A stretch of 64,000 nucleotides of DNA. Source: Vreelandella songnenensis. Lineage in GTDB: Bacteria; Pseudomonadota; Gammaproteobacteria; Pseudomonadales; Halomonadaceae. Each line of letters begins with the position of its first letter. The first letter of the stretch is position 1. Made by a program: the position numbers and the translations under genes. Under the pieces are notes generated by a model that worked only from the letters and a program-made list of their open reading frames with translations, made no database searches and was not told where the DNA came from. Below are positions 26,114-35,368 of the stretch, piece after piece. The stretch lies in assembly GCF_003002925.1 (NCBI RefSeq), contig NZ_PVTK01000008.1:124001-188000 (forward strand), given 5' to 3'.

Positions 26114-27157
26114 ATGACTTCGGAGTGTACCCCGCGATTTCTAGCCAGTGATAACACCTCGGGTATCTGCCCGGAAGCCATGCAGTACTTGATGGAAGCG
26201 AACCAGGCCGATGATCTGGCCTACGGCAACGACCGTTGGACCGAGCGGGCCGCAAACCGCTTTCGTGAAATGTTCGACTACGACTGCGACGTGTTTTTCG
26301 TATTCAACGGTACCGCCGCCAACTCGCTGGCGCTTTCGGCAATGGGGCGCAGCTACCACAGCGTGATCTGCCACGAGCTTGCGCATATCGAAACCGACGA
26401 GTGCGGCGGGCCGGAGTTCTTCTCCAATGGCGCCAAGCTTTTGACCTCGCCCGGGGCGAACGGCAAGCTGACGCCTGAAGGTATCGAGGCGCTGGTTACC
26501 CGGCGAAGCGACATTCACTACCCCAAGCCCAAGGTCGTCTCGCTCACCCAGGCCACCGAAGTGGGCACGGTATATACCCGCGAAGAGCTGCTGGCGATTC
26601 GCGCCGTTGCCGACAAGCACGACCTGCGCCTGCACATGGACGGCGCCCGCTTCGCCAACGCCTGTGCCGGATTGAATGCCACGCCGGCTGAGCTTACCTG
26701 GCAGGTAGGTGTGGATGCGCTGTGCTTTTCGGGCACCAAGAACGGCCTGGCGATGGGGGAGGCCATTCTGTTCTTCAACCGCGAACTTGCCGAAGACTTC
26801 TCCTACCGCTGCAAGCAGGCGGGTCAGCTGGCCTCCAAGATGCGCTATATTTCCGCGCCCTGGCTTGGCCTGCTGGAAAGCGGCGCCTGGCTGACCAATG
26901 CCCAACATGCCAACGCCATGGCTGACTACCTATCCAAAGGGTTGCAGGCGCTGCCGGGCGTCTCGCTGATGTTCCCGACCCAGGCCAACAGCGTCTTTGT
27001 CGAGCTGCCTGCTCATGCCATCAACGCGCTCAAGGCCAAGGGGTGGACCTTCTATACCTTTATCGGCGCGGGCGGGGCACGTTTTGTATGCGCCTGGAAC
27101 ACTACCGTCGAGCTGCTCGACCAGTTGATGGCCGACGTCCGGGAGGCCATGACCTAG
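26114..27157 (+). CDS. ltaE: Low-specificity L-threonine aldolase
   Basis: A 347-aa PLP enzyme that splits threonine and allo-threonine to glycine and acetaldehyde. The PLP lysine lies in CFSGTKNGLAMGEA and the aspartate in LHMDGARFANA. The N-terminal SDNTSGICPEAM and AYGNDRWTERA are family features. I start at ATG 26114, 11 nt after AAGGA. A longer start at 26090 lies in the third copy of a 16-bp repeat and would add eight residues. Length fits the family. Confidence 0.93.
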   Translation: MTSECTPRFLASDNTSGICPEAMQYLMEANQADDLAYGNDRWTERAANRFREMFDYDCDVFFVFNGTAANSLALSAMGRSYHSVICHELAHIETDECGGPEFFSNGAKLLTSPGANGKLTPEGIEALVTRRSDIHYPKPKVVSLTQATEVGTVYTREELLAIRAVADKHDLRLHMDGARFANACAGLNATPAELTWQVGVDALCFSGTKNGLAMGEAILFFNRELAEDFSYRCKQAGQLASKMRYISAPWLGLLESGAWLTNAQHANAMADYLSKGLQALPGVSLMFPTQANSVFVELPAHAINALKAKGWTFYTFIGAGGARFVCAWNTTVELLDQLMADVREAMT

Positions 27158-27171
27158 CGCCGACGGCCGAT

Positions 27172-27194
27172 GCCGCCGCCCTGGGGGCGGCGGC
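27172..27194. terminator. GC-only hairpin between convergent ltaE and ialB-like gene
   Basis: GCCGCCGCCC / GGGCGGCGGC with a 3-nt loop: a perfect 10-bp stem, without a T run. Likely stalls transcription from both sides. Confidence 0.6.
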
Positions 27195-27199
27195 GTAGA

Positions 27200-27706
27200 T
27201 CAGGGCGCGATCTCTTGGCTGGCGCTGGTAAAGCCCATCAGTGACAGATCAAGATCAAGACGCTGACCGTCCGGGGCGATGGCGCTTACGGTGGCGCTGG
27301 TGCCGCTGCGAAGCTGTTGCAGCATGCTCGGCTCCAGCGGCAGGTCGGCGCGGCAGCCCTGCTCGTGGCAGAACTGGTAGGGGAAGCCGACCGGCTCGTT
27401 GTTATCCACCTGAAGCTGCATGCCCGGCGCCAGATTAACCCCCAGCGGCAGCATGAAGGCGATCACTGCATTGCCCTGCGCCTGGGGCGGGTAGCCGACC
27501 ATGGCGCGCATCAGGGGTTCGTTGCTGTCGGGATTGTTGACCATCTGGCTCATGGTGCAGCCCTGCTGGGCGCCGCCGGTGGGGCAGCCCACCTCCCAGT
27601 CCTGAAAGCGCTGGGTTTCGACGTTGGCCGCTCCCTGCTGGGCCTGGGCAGCGGTAGCCGCAAGCAGCGGCAGTAGTGCGGTGATCAGGGCACGACGAAT
27701 CGGCAT
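27200..27706 (-). CDS. IalB-family periplasmic protein
   Basis: A 168-aa protein of the invasion-associated locus B family (PF06776). A signal peptide covers residues 1-24 and ends AQAQQG. The mature domain has FQDWEVGCP, a conserved CTMSQMV, the hydrophobic AVIAFMLPLGVNLAPGMQLQV, and PYQFCHEQGCRADL with a likely disulfide pair. Free-living bacteria carry the family, so a role in invasion is not implied. GGAGAGA precedes the start; the upstream in-frame 18 residues look non-coding. It is divergent from prkA. Confidence 0.85.
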   Translation of the reverse strand: MPIRRALITALLPLLAATAAQAQQGAANVETQRFQDWEVGCPTGGAQQGCTMSQMVNNPDSNEPLMRAMVGYPPQAQGNAVIAFMLPLGVNLAPGMQLQVDNNEPVGFPYQFCHEQGCRADLPLEPSMLQQLRSGTSATVSAIAPDGQRLDLDLSLMGFTSASQEIAP

Positions 27707-28023
27707 GAGTTTATCTCTCCGGGTTTGAAAAGGGCGGGCCGCGGCTCGCCGTTGAGTCATTCAGCATTATCTTCATCAGTATTACCTGCATTCGAACATG
27801 AGGCGCCCCTCGTGTTCCAGCTTCGCGTTCACAAGACGCTCACTATGTTCTGCTTTTCGAGCGCTGCTTTCTCGTTCGCAGCGTCATCGCACCGCTAGCG
27901 TTGAAGGTTTTACTCTCGCTTTCTGCATTGCTGACTACGCTGATAGTACGACCCTACGTTGGGCACACCGCACGGTGGATGAGTGAAAGGGCGGTGGCCT
28001 GGGCTGTGCCAAAGGAGAGTTCC
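27707..28023. other. Divergent region between ialB-like gene and prkA
   Basis: A 317-bp gap between divergent genes with the prkA promoter. I find no clear regulator site, hairpin or gene. The AAAGGAGAG before ATG 28024 is the only strong signal. Confidence 0.5.
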
Positions 28024-29946
28024 ATGAGCATCTTTGATCACGTTCAAGACCGTTTTGCCCGCGTTCAGCAAGAAGACATGAGCCTTGAGGAGTATCTGGC
28101 GCTGTGTCGCCGCGACCCCAAGGTGTATGCCAGCGCCGCCGAGCGCATGCTGGAAGCCATCGGCGAGCCCAACGTCATTGATACGGCGAAGGACCCGCGC
28201 CTGTCGCGTATCTTTTCCAACAAGGTGATCCGCCGCTATCCGGCGTTTGCCGAATTTCACGGCATGGAGGAGGCCATCGAGCAGATCGTGGCCTACTTCC
28301 GCCATGCCGCCCAGGGCCTTGAGGAGCGCAAGCAGATTCTCTACCTGCTTGGGCCGGTGGGCGGCGGCAAGTCATCGCTTGCCGAGCGTTTGAAGCTTTT
28401 GATGGAGCGCATTCCCTTCTACGCGATCAAGGACTCGCCGGTGTATGAGTCGCCTCTTGGTCTGTTCTCGCCGGAAGAGGATGGCGAGCTTCTCGAACAT
28501 GAGTACGGCATTGCTCCGCGCTACATCAAAAGCGTGATGTCGCCCTGGGCGGCCAAACGGTTGAAGGAGTACGGTGGGGATATCTCGAAGTTTCGCGTGG
28601 TGCGTCTTTACCCCTCGCGGCTTAACCAGATCGCGATTTCCAAGACCGAGCCCGGCGACGAGAATAACCAGGATATCTCCTCGCTGGTGGGCAAGGTGGA
28701 CATTCGCCAGCTGGAACTCTACTCCCAGGATGACCCGGACGCCTACAGCTTCTCCGGCGGGCTGTGCCGCGCCAACCAGGGGTTGATGGAGTTCGTTGAG
28801 ATGTTCAAGGCGCCCATCAAGGTGCTGCATCCGCTGCTCACGGCCACCCAGGAGGGTAACTACAACCCGACCGAAGGCATGGGCGCGATTCCGTTTGACG
28901 GCGTGATCCTGGCTCACTCCAACGAGTCCGAATGGCAGGCGTTTCGCAACAACCGCAATAACGAGGCGTTTCTTGACCGGGTATATATCGTCAAGGTGCC
29001 GTACTGCCTGCGGGTTTCCGAAGAGGTGAAGATCTACCAGAAGCTGCTGGAGGACTCCTCGCTCAACGCCGCCCCCTGCGCGCCGGACACGCTGCGCATG
29101 CTGGCGCAGTTCTCGGTGCTCTCGCGCCTGAAAGTACCTGAAAACTCCAGTATCTACTCCAAGATGCGCGTATATGACGGCGAGAATCTGAAGGACACCG
29201 ACCCGCGCGCCAAATCGATTCAGGAGTACCGCGATGCCGCCGGGGTGGATGAAGGCATGCAGGGCCTCTCTACGCGCTTTGCGTTCAAGATTCTCTCCAA
29301 GGTATTCAACTTCGACAGCCTGGAAGTGGCCGCCAACCCGGTGCACCTGCTCTACGTGCTGGAGCAGGCGCTGGAGCGCGAACAGCTGCCGTCTGAAGTG
29401 TTCGAGCGCTATCTGGGCTTTATCAAGGAGTTCATGGCGCCGCGCTACGTGGCGTTCATCGGCAAGGAGATCCAGACCGCTTATCTCGAGTCTTACAGCG
29501 AGTATGGCCAGAACATTTTTGATCGCTACGTGACCTATGCGGATTTCTGGATTCAGGATCAGGAGTACCGCGACCCGGAAACCGGCGAGCTTCTGAACCG
29601 CCAGTCGCTCAACGAGGAGCTCGAGAAGATCGAGAAGCCTGCGGGGATTTCCAATCCGAAGGACTTCCGTCACGAGGTGGTGAACTTCGTGCTGCGAGCC
29701 CGCGCCCAGAACAACGGCATGAACCCCAGCTGGCAGTCCTACGAGAAGCTCAAGGGGGTGATCGAGCACAAGATGTTTGCCAATACCGAAGAGCTCTTGC
29801 CGGTGATTTCGTTCAACGCCAAGGCTTCGAAATCGGACCAGAAAAAGCACGAGGACTTCGTGGCTCGAATGGTGGAACGCGGCTATACCGAGAAGCAGGT
29901 GCGGCTACTTTCCGAGTGGTATCTGCGTGTACGCAAGTCGCAATAG
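28024..29946 (+). CDS. prkA: PrkA (YeaG) serine protein kinase
   Basis: A 640-aa PrkA/YeaG protein with an AAA-like ATPase domain (P-loop GPVGGGKSSLAERLK at about 108-122) and the PrkA C-terminal domain. The family is a serine kinase involved in stress and nutrient-limitation survival. AAAGGAG precedes ATG 28024; an upstream in-frame 41-aa extension has no ribosome-binding site. It leads the prkA-yeaH-spoVR operon with gaps of 33 and 24 bp. This gene trio is conserved in many gammaproteobacteria, where E. coli yeaGH answers to nitrogen starvation and RpoS. Confidence 0.95.
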   Translation: MSIFDHVQDRFARVQQEDMSLEEYLALCRRDPKVYASAAERMLEAIGEPNVIDTAKDPRLSRIFSNKVIRRYPAFAEFHGMEEAIEQIVAYFRHAAQGLEERKQILYLLGPVGGGKSSLAERLKLLMERIPFYAIKDSPVYESPLGLFSPEEDGELLEHEYGIAPRYIKSVMSPWAAKRLKEYGGDISKFRVVRLYPSRLNQIAISKTEPGDENNQDISSLVGKVDIRQLELYSQDDPDAYSFSGGLCRANQGLMEFVEMFKAPIKVLHPLLTATQEGNYNPTEGMGAIPFDGVILAHSNESEWQAFRNNRNNEAFLDRVYIVKVPYCLRVSEEVKIYQKLLEDSSLNAAPCAPDTLRMLAQFSVLSRLKVPENSSIYSKMRVYDGENLKDTDPRAKSIQEYRDAAGVDEGMQGLSTRFAFKILSKVFNFDSLEVAANPVHLLYVLEQALEREQLPSEVFERYLGFIKEFMAPRYVAFIGKEIQTAYLESYSEYGQNIFDRYVTYADFWIQDQEYRDPETGELLNRQSLNEELEKIEKPAGISNPKDFRHEVVNFVLRARAQNNGMNPSWQSYEKLKGVIEHKMFANTEELLPVISFNAKASKSDQKKHEDFVARMVERGYTEKQVRLLSEWYLRVRKSQ

Positions 29947-29978
29947 CCGCATCTACCTTCCGGGCTTGAGGAGGTCGC

Positions 29979-31268
29979 ATGACCTACTTTATTGATCGAA
30001 GACCCAACGCCAAGCACAAGAGCGCGGTCAACCGGCAGCGCTTTCTGGAGCGCTACCGCAAGCATATCAAGCGTTCAGTGGAAGACGCGGTCAACCGCCG
30101 CTCGATTACCGATATGGAGCGCGGCGAGAAAATCTCCATTCCGACCAAGGATATCTCCGAGCCGGTGTTTCAGCATGGCCCCGGCGGGGCGCGCAATATC
30201 GTCTCGCCGGGTAACAAGGAGTTTGTGCAAGGCGACAGGATTCGCCGGCCCGGCGGCCAGGGCGGCGGGAATGGCGCCGGCGAGGGTGGGGCTTCCAACC
30301 AGGGCGAGGGCAACGATGAGTTTGCCTTCACCCTGACCCGTGAAGAGTTTCTGGAGTTCGTCTTCGACGGCCTGGAGCTACCCCACCTGCAGCGCAAGCC
30401 GCTCAAGTCGCTGGAGGAGGTCAAGATGGTGCGCGCCGGGCTTTCCCGCGACGGCGTGCCGGCGCGCATCAGCATCACCCGTTCCATGCGCGAAGCCTAC
30501 GCCCGGCGTATTGCCATGCGTGCGCCTATCAAGCGTGCGCTCAAGGAAGCGATCGAGGCGCTTGAAGAGGAGGAGCGCAAGGATTCCGTGCTGCGTAACC
30601 CCGCCCGTATCACCGAACTGAAAGCGGACATCGAGCGGCTGCAAAAGCGTATCGAGGCGGTGCCGTTCATCGATACCTACGACTTGCGCTACCACCAGCT
30701 AAGCGCCCAGCCGCAGCCATCGAGCCAGGCTGTCATGTTCTGCGTCATGGATGTGTCCGGTTCCATGACGCAGAACCACAAGGATATCGCCAAGCGCTTT
30801 TTCCTGCTGCTCTATATGTTTCTGGAGAAGCATTACGAGAAAGTGGAGCTGGTGTTCGTGCGTCACCACACGGCCGCCCGAGAAGTCAGCGAGGAGGAGT
30901 TCTTCTACTCCCGGGAAACCGGCGGCACGATCGTGTCCAGCGCCTTGAAACTGGTCAATACTATTATTAAGGCGCGCTACCCGCCGGAGAAGTGGAATCT
31001 CTACGTGGCCCAGGCCTCGGACGGGGACAACTGGGATGACGACTCCAATACCTGCCGCGAGATGCTTGTCAAGCAGCTGATGCCGCAGCTTCAATACTAC
31101 GCCTACGTGGAAATCACACCCCACGATCATCAGTCGCTGTGGCACGAGTACGAAAGCGTGGCGGGCCATTTCCCCGAGCGTTTTGCCATGCGCCAGATTG
31201 TCGAAGCCAGCGATATCTATTCCGTTTTTCGCGAGCTGTTCAAGCGCCGCTTGAGTCAAACCAACTAG
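29979..31268 (+). CDS. yeaH: YeaH/DUF444 von Willebrand-type protein
   Basis: A 429-aa DUF444 protein. A glycine-rich disordered patch lies around residues 88-108 ([11 protein letters not shown]). A von Willebrand A domain follows with MIDAS motif DVSGSM at about 254-259. It partners PrkA in a stress operon. GGAGG precedes the start. Its biochemical role is not settled in any organism I know. It is normal in length. Confidence 0.92.
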   Translation: MTYFIDRRPNAKHKSAVNRQRFLERYRKHIKRSVEDAVNRRSITDMERGEKISIPTKDISEPVFQHGPGGARNIVSPGNKEFVQGDRIRRPGGQGGGNGAGEGGASNQGEGNDEFAFTLTREEFLEFVFDGLELPHLQRKPLKSLEEVKMVRAGLSRDGVPARISITRSMREAYARRIAMRAPIKRALKEAIEALEEEERKDSVLRNPARITELKADIERLQKRIEAVPFIDTYDLRYHQLSAQPQPSSQAVMFCVMDVSGSMTQNHKDIAKRFFLLLYMFLEKHYEKVELVFVRHHTAAREVSEEEFFYSRETGGTIVSSALKLVNTIIKARYPPEKWNLYVAQASDGDNWDDDSNTCREMLVKQLMPQLQYYAYVEITPHDHQSLWHEYESVAGHFPERFAMRQIVEASDIYSVFRELFKRRLSQTN

Positions 31269-31292
31269 GTGCAACCGCGACAGGAGTGCGCC

Positions 31293-32855
31293 ATGACAGC
31301 GTCTCAAAAGCCCATTGCCACCGGCTCCGACTGGAACTTCACCATTCTGGAGCGTTTCAACGACAAGCTGGCGGCCCTGGCCGACGAGTACCGGCTGGAC
31401 ACCTACCCCAACCAGATCGAAGTGATCACTACCGAGCAGATGATGGACGCCTACGCAAGCGTAGGCATGCCGGTGGGCTATCATCACTGGTCGTTCGGCA
31501 AGCAGTTCTTGGCTGTCGAGCAGGCCTACAAGCGCGGCCAGATGGGGCTGGCCTACGAGCTTGTGATCAACTCAAACCCCTGCATTGCCTACCTGATGGA
31601 AGAGAACACCCTGATGATGCAGGTGCTGGTGATGGCTCACGCCTGCTACGGGCACAACTCGTTTTTCAAGGGCAACTACCTGTTTCGTACCTGGACCGAT
31701 GCCGATTCGATCGTCGACTACCTGGTCTTCGCGCGGCAGTACATCGCCCGGTGCGAGGAGCGCCATGGCGTGCATGCCGTCGAACAGCTGCTGGATGCCT
31801 GCCATGCGCTGCAAAACTACGGTGTCGATCGCTACAAGCGGCCATCTCCCATCTCTGCCGAGGAGGAGGCCAAGCGCCAGGACGAGCGCGAAGCGTACCT
31901 GCAGACTCAGGTGAACATGCTGTGGCGCACGATTCCCGAGCCGCCGGCTAACGCCTCGCCGTTGCCTGGCAGCCTGCATAGCGATGAAGACCCGTTGGGC
32001 CTGCATGAGGGGGGCATCTATCCGCCGGAGCCTCAGGAAAACCTGCTCTATTTCATCGAGAAGAATGCGCCGCTGCTGGCGCCCTGGCAGCGGGAAATCG
32101 TGCGCATCGTGCGCAAGCTGGCGCAGTACTTCTATCCGCAGCGCCAGACCCAGGTAATGAACGAGGGCTGGGCCTGTTTCTGGCACTATACGCTGATGAA
32201 TCGGCTGTACGACGAGGGCGATGTGGACGAAGGCTTGATGCTGGAGTTCTTGCAGTCTCACGCGGCGGTCATCAACCAGCCGGATTTTGACAGCCCCTAT
32301 TACAGCGGTATCAACCCCTACGCGCTGGGGTTTGCCATCTTTCGGGATATTCAAAGGATCTGCGAAGCGCCTACCGCCGAGGATCGTCAGTGGTTTCCGG
32401 ATATTGCCGGCACCCCCTGGCGGGCAACCCTCGAGTTTGCCATGCGCAACTTCAAGGACGAGTCGTTCATCCAGCAGTTTCTATCGCCCAAGGTGATGCG
32501 CGATCTCAAGCTGTTTCTGATAGTGGATGATGATCAGTCCGAAACGCTTGAAGTAGCCGCCATTCACGATGAGCAGGGTTACCGCCGGGTGCGTGATGCG
32601 CTTTCTACCCAGTATGCGCTTTCCGTCAAGGAGCCCAACGTGCAGGTGGTGGAAGCGGCGATTCGCGGGGACCGCTCGCTGACGCTGCATCACGTGCAGG
32701 ATAGCCGACGCCCACTGGCGAGAAGCGTCTACCCGGTGATTCGCCACCTGCACGAGCTGTGGGGGTTTCCAGTCCGGCTGGTGTCCATGGATGAAGGTCG
32801 TGTCACCCATCGCTACCGCTGGCCGGTCGAGGAGGAGGGCAAGGACAAGCCCTGA
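31293..32855 (+). CDS. spoVR: SpoVR family protein (YcgB-like)
   Basis: A 520-aa SpoVR/YcgB protein, with the conserved DWNFTILERFND start, YHHWSFGKQF, NPCIAYLMEENT and NEGWACFWHYTLMNRLYD blocks. CAGGAG precedes ATG 31293; the GTG at 31269 is less likely. The family is named from a Bacillus sporulation gene but is common in non-sporulators, next to prkA and yeaH. Function is uncertain. Confidence 0.93.
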   Translation: MTASQKPIATGSDWNFTILERFNDKLAALADEYRLDTYPNQIEVITTEQMMDAYASVGMPVGYHHWSFGKQFLAVEQAYKRGQMGLAYELVINSNPCIAYLMEENTLMMQVLVMAHACYGHNSFFKGNYLFRTWTDADSIVDYLVFARQYIARCEERHGVHAVEQLLDACHALQNYGVDRYKRPSPISAEEEAKRQDEREAYLQTQVNMLWRTIPEPPANASPLPGSLHSDEDPLGLHEGGIYPPEPQENLLYFIEKNAPLLAPWQREIVRIVRKLAQYFYPQRQTQVMNEGWACFWHYTLMNRLYDEGDVDEGLMLEFLQSHAAVINQPDFDSPYYSGINPYALGFAIFRDIQRICEAPTAEDRQWFPDIAGTPWRATLEFAMRNFKDESFIQQFLSPKVMRDLKLFLIVDDDQSETLEVAAIHDEQGYRRVRDALSTQYALSVKEPNVQVVEAAIRGDRSLTLHHVQDSRRPLARSVYPVIRHLHELWGFPVRLVSMDEGRVTHRYRWPVEEEGKDKP

Positions 32856-32868
32856 GCGTAGAGCGATA

Positions 32869-33183
32869 TCAGCCCATGGCTACCCAAGATTGGCACCAGC
32901 CGCCGGGTTCGACGCTATGTTCGGGAAACAGCTGGCAGCCCTGGGTGCGCTCGGTATAGAACATGCAGTTATCGCAGCGCTCGCCCGCTTCAAAAGCCGG
33001 GTGGTCGCTGGCATCACTGGCCTCTTCTACGTAGTTGAGCGCCTGAGCACTGGGGGCTTCGGGATCCAGGCGCGGCAATGTCTGGGCAAAGGCCGTCTTG
33101 GAAAGAATGCCCATGCCCAAGGGCAGGGCGGCCAGGCTCAGCGCGCTGCTACGTAAGAACTGTCGACGGCTTTGATTCGCCAT
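32869..33183 (-). CDS. High-potential iron-sulfur protein (HiPIP)
   Basis: A 104-aa secreted electron carrier. The Tat signal has SRRQFLR at residues 5-11 and runs to about 33. Four cysteines (70, 73, 83, 97) in the order CxxC-x9-C-x13-C coordinate a 4Fe-4S cluster, with GGWCQSW at the end typical of HiPIPs. It would work in the periplasm in photosynthetic or respiratory chains; here respiration is more likely. It converges on spoVR with a 13-nt gap. Confidence 0.93.
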   Translation of the reverse strand: MANQSRRQFLRSSALSLAALPLGMGILSKTAFAQTLPRLDPEAPSAQALNYVEEASDASDHPAFEAGERCDNCMFYTERTQGCQLFPEHSVEPGGWCQSWVAMG

Positions 33184-33472
33184 GGTTTCTCCTAAGGCTT
33201 GCGTTTATCCATCTTGATTGCGTGTAACGTCACGGTGAACGGATGGTAGGCCATCTCTATTGTCTTTCTCTTCATTATGACGTCTGACCAACCTGGGGTT
33301 ATTGATGCTGCCAGGGCGGTAGTCACGGTTATTCTGACAGCATCCAGCTTAATACGATCCCCTGGATGGCCGCTACCCGTGCGGTTGTGAGCACGCGCGT
33401 AAGCTGCGGATTCAATCAGGCCTGTTATACTCCCTGCGTATTTTTGTATCACTTACCCTTAGTGAGGTCGTC

Positions 33473-33748
33473 ATGCAGAACGCAGTTATCTTGATCAATA
33501 CCGACAAAGGCCAGGTCAAAGCGGTGGCCGAGCGTTTAGCGGACGTGGAAGGTATCAGCGAAGTGTACTCTACCTGCGGACGCTACGATCTGGTGGCCAT
33601 CGCCCGCACCCGGGATTTCGAAAGTTTGGCCGAGCTTGTGACCGAGCGCCTTAACGCGGTGGAAGGCATCAGCGATACCGAAACCCTGAACGCCATGCAG
33701 GTGCACTCACGCCACGATCTTGAAACCATGTTTTCCCTTGGCTGGTAA
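33473..33748 (+). CDS. Stand-alone Lrp/AsnC ligand-binding (RAM) domain protein
   Basis: A 91-aa protein consisting only of the RAM/ACT-like effector domain of Lrp/AsnC regulators: NTDKGQVKAVAERLADVEGISEVY and the GRYDLVAIARTRDF strand. There is no DNA-binding helix-turn-helix. Such single-domain proteins may bind amino acids and pair with full-length Lrp proteins. AGTGAGG upstream is a modest site. No Lrp gene is adjacent. Confidence 0.85.
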   Translation: MQNAVILINTDKGQVKAVAERLADVEGISEVYSTCGRYDLVAIARTRDFESLAELVTERLNAVEGISDTETLNAMQVHSRHDLETMFSLGW

Positions 33749-33820
33749 TTCTTAAGTAAACACCAGCCAGAGCATGGCTTGCTGTCATAAGTAAAAGATA
33801 AGAAATTAAAAAAGTAGGGA

Positions 33821-34693
33821 GTGGGGAACTTGGGAAGATCGCTTCTGCGCTTGCGTCGGCAAGGGCGACGCTTGGGTATTGCCGTACTGTTTGTGGTGGC
33901 CGGGGCCGGGCTTTGGGAATTTCAGGGGCGCCAGTATCAAGATGCCTATACCTGGATGGGCGTACCCACCTGGGACGGCTTTCATCCAACGACGTTTCAC
34001 CGAGTGCTGCGCAATGATGGCTATCTGGTGGGCTGGTCGGATGTACGCGTCAATCCGCTCTGGGTCAGTTATCAGCTCGAAGCGGTAGATGACGATACGC
34101 GCATCGGCTCGCGGCCCAACTTTCAGTCCGACTGGCGAACGCTGTGGCCGGTGACCACCGATAGCTATTCAGGTAGCGGTTATGACCGCGGGCACATGGC
34201 GCCCAACTACGCCATTGCCGCGGTACATGGGCGCAGCGCCCAGATCGATACGTTCTTGATGAGCAACATGTCCCCCCAGCGGCCCAACTTGAACCGCCAG
34301 CTCTGGCAGCGCCTGGAGCAGTCGGTGATGGATCATTTTGCGCCGCGCTTTGACCGCTTGCAGGTGATTACCGGGCCGATATTCCCCGAGCATTTCATGG
34401 ATAACGTGTTCAATCGGGTGGGGTTTGTAGAGGTGCCGGAGGCGTTTTACAAGATAATCGTGGCGCCACATGCGGATGCCCCGTTGGCGCTGGCTTTCAT
34501 CATGCCCCAGGACGTGCGCGGCAACGAGCCGTTGGCAGACTATCTGGTCACTATCGATGAAATCGAAGCGCGCACCGGGCTCAACTTTTTCCCGGACCTT
34601 TCGCCGGAGCTTGAGGCCGTGCTCGAAGGGGAGCTGCGCACCCAGGGCTGGGCGCTCGAGGACGTTTCAAAACGTCCGGGGCGGTTCCAGTAA
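33821..34693 (+). CDS. DNA/RNA non-specific endonuclease (NUC1 family)
   Basis: A 290-aa membrane-anchored nuclease of the NUC1/Serratia family. A hydrophobic segment at about 20-33 follows a basic start, so the enzyme likely faces the periplasm. The active-site motif is YDRGHMAPNYAI with the catalytic His, and the metal-binding NMSPQRPNLNRQLWQ follows. The start is uncertain: GTG 33821 has no spaced site, while TTG 33830 has AGGGAG 8 nt upstream. It would digest extracellular or periplasmic nucleic acid, perhaps for phosphate recycling. Confidence 0.85.
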   Translation: MGNLGRSLLRLRRQGRRLGIAVLFVVAGAGLWEFQGRQYQDAYTWMGVPTWDGFHPTTFHRVLRNDGYLVGWSDVRVNPLWVSYQLEAVDDDTRIGSRPNFQSDWRTLWPVTTDSYSGSGYDRGHMAPNYAIAAVHGRSAQIDTFLMSNMSPQRPNLNRQLWQRLEQSVMDHFAPRFDRLQVITGPIFPEHFMDNVFNRVGFVEVPEAFYKIIVAPHADAPLALAFIMPQDVRGNEPLADYLVTIDEIEARTGLNFFPDLSPELEAVLEGELRTQGWALEDVSKRPGRFQ

Positions 34694-34711
34694 CGCTGTA
34701 AGCGTCGTTAG

Positions 34712-34743
34712 CCGGGCGTCTTCAAGGCGCCCGGAGCGTTTTC
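34712..34743 (+). terminator. Terminator of the nuclease gene
   Basis: CCGGGCG / CGCCCGG stem with a 9-nt loop, then GCGTTTTC. The T run is short, so termination may be partial. Confidence 0.6.
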
Positions 34744-34883
34744 ATGGTGAACAGAGCGGGGCCAAGCATAAAAAATAAATAAAAAGCGTAAACGTCAGAC
34801 AGCAGAAAATGACGCAAAGGGCGTCAGTCTCTTGAAGAAAGGAAATTAAAACGCGAAGTGATGATGCGGACGGGACCAATCAA

Positions 34884-34970
34884 TGGTGCCCAGGAGAGGA
34901 CTTGAACCTCCACGTCCATACGGACACTAGCACCTGAAGCTAGCGCGTCTACCAATTCCGCCACCTGGGC
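34884..34970 (-). tRNA. tRNA-Leu (CAG), copy 1
   Basis: An 87-nt class II tRNA, CCA included in the gene. Acceptor stem GCCCAGG / CCTGGGC, anticodon loop TTCAGGT giving CAG, long variable arm GTCC-GTAT-GGAC and T loop TTCAAGT. Last in a tandem set of three on the minus strand. Confidence 0.97.
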
Positions 34971-34998
34971 GCATCATTCACATCTGTTTGTATTCGTA

Positions 34999-35085
34999 TG
35001 GTGCCCAGGAGAGGACTTGAACCTCCACGTCCATACAGACACTAGCACCTGAAGCTAGCGCGTCTACCAATTCCGCCACCTGGGC
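34999..35085 (-). tRNA. tRNA-Leu (CAG), copy 2
   Basis: Same structure as the first copy. The variable arm reads GTCT-GTAT-GGAC, so one C-G pair becomes a T-G wobble. Confidence 0.97.
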
Positions 35086-35147
35086 GAATACAAACATCTA
35101 CTTGCTTTGACACCATGCAATAGCGTGCAAGAACAGCACGATAATGA

Positions 35148-35234
35148 TGGTGCCCAGAAGAGGACTTGAACCTCCACGTCCATACGGACACTAGCACCTG
35201 AAGCTAGCGCGTCTACCAATTCCGCCATCTGGGC
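35148..35234 (-). tRNA. tRNA-Leu (CAG), copy 3
   Basis: The anticodon is again CAG. The seventh acceptor pair is A-T (GCCCAGA / TCTGGGC) instead of G-C, a paired change that keeps the stem. It is the first transcribed of the three. Confidence 0.97.
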
Positions 35235-35330
35235 AAGTGGCGCGTATGATACGCGTATGCCGATTAAATGCAAGCCCTAAAAACTGATTCTATAACATAA
35301 AACAACACAATTGCCGTTCAAGGTGGTTGG

Positions 35331-35368
35331 GTCATGGAACGTGCAGCGCTATACTGCACCCATGACCA
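35331..35368 (+). other. Nested hairpin upstream of rnr
   Basis: GGTCATGG-AAC-GTGCAG-7 nt loop-CTGCAC-CCATGACC forms an 8+6 bp stem with a 3-nt bulge. It lies between the tRNA-Leu set and rnr, 112 nt before the rnr start. It may be a leader structure or an operator dyad. Confidence 0.6.

Noticed and set aside
27991..28007. Sigma-54-like GG-N10-GC sequence before prkA
   Set aside because: It would put the transcription start about 7 nt before the start codon, leaving no room for the ribosome-binding site.
33192..33452. 86-aa open frame on the minus strand
   Set aside because: No ribosome-binding site or similarity, and it covers the promoter of the RAM-domain gene.
35064..35273. Open frame overlapping tRNA-Leu genes
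   Set aside because: It is an antisense artefact of the tRNA sequence.
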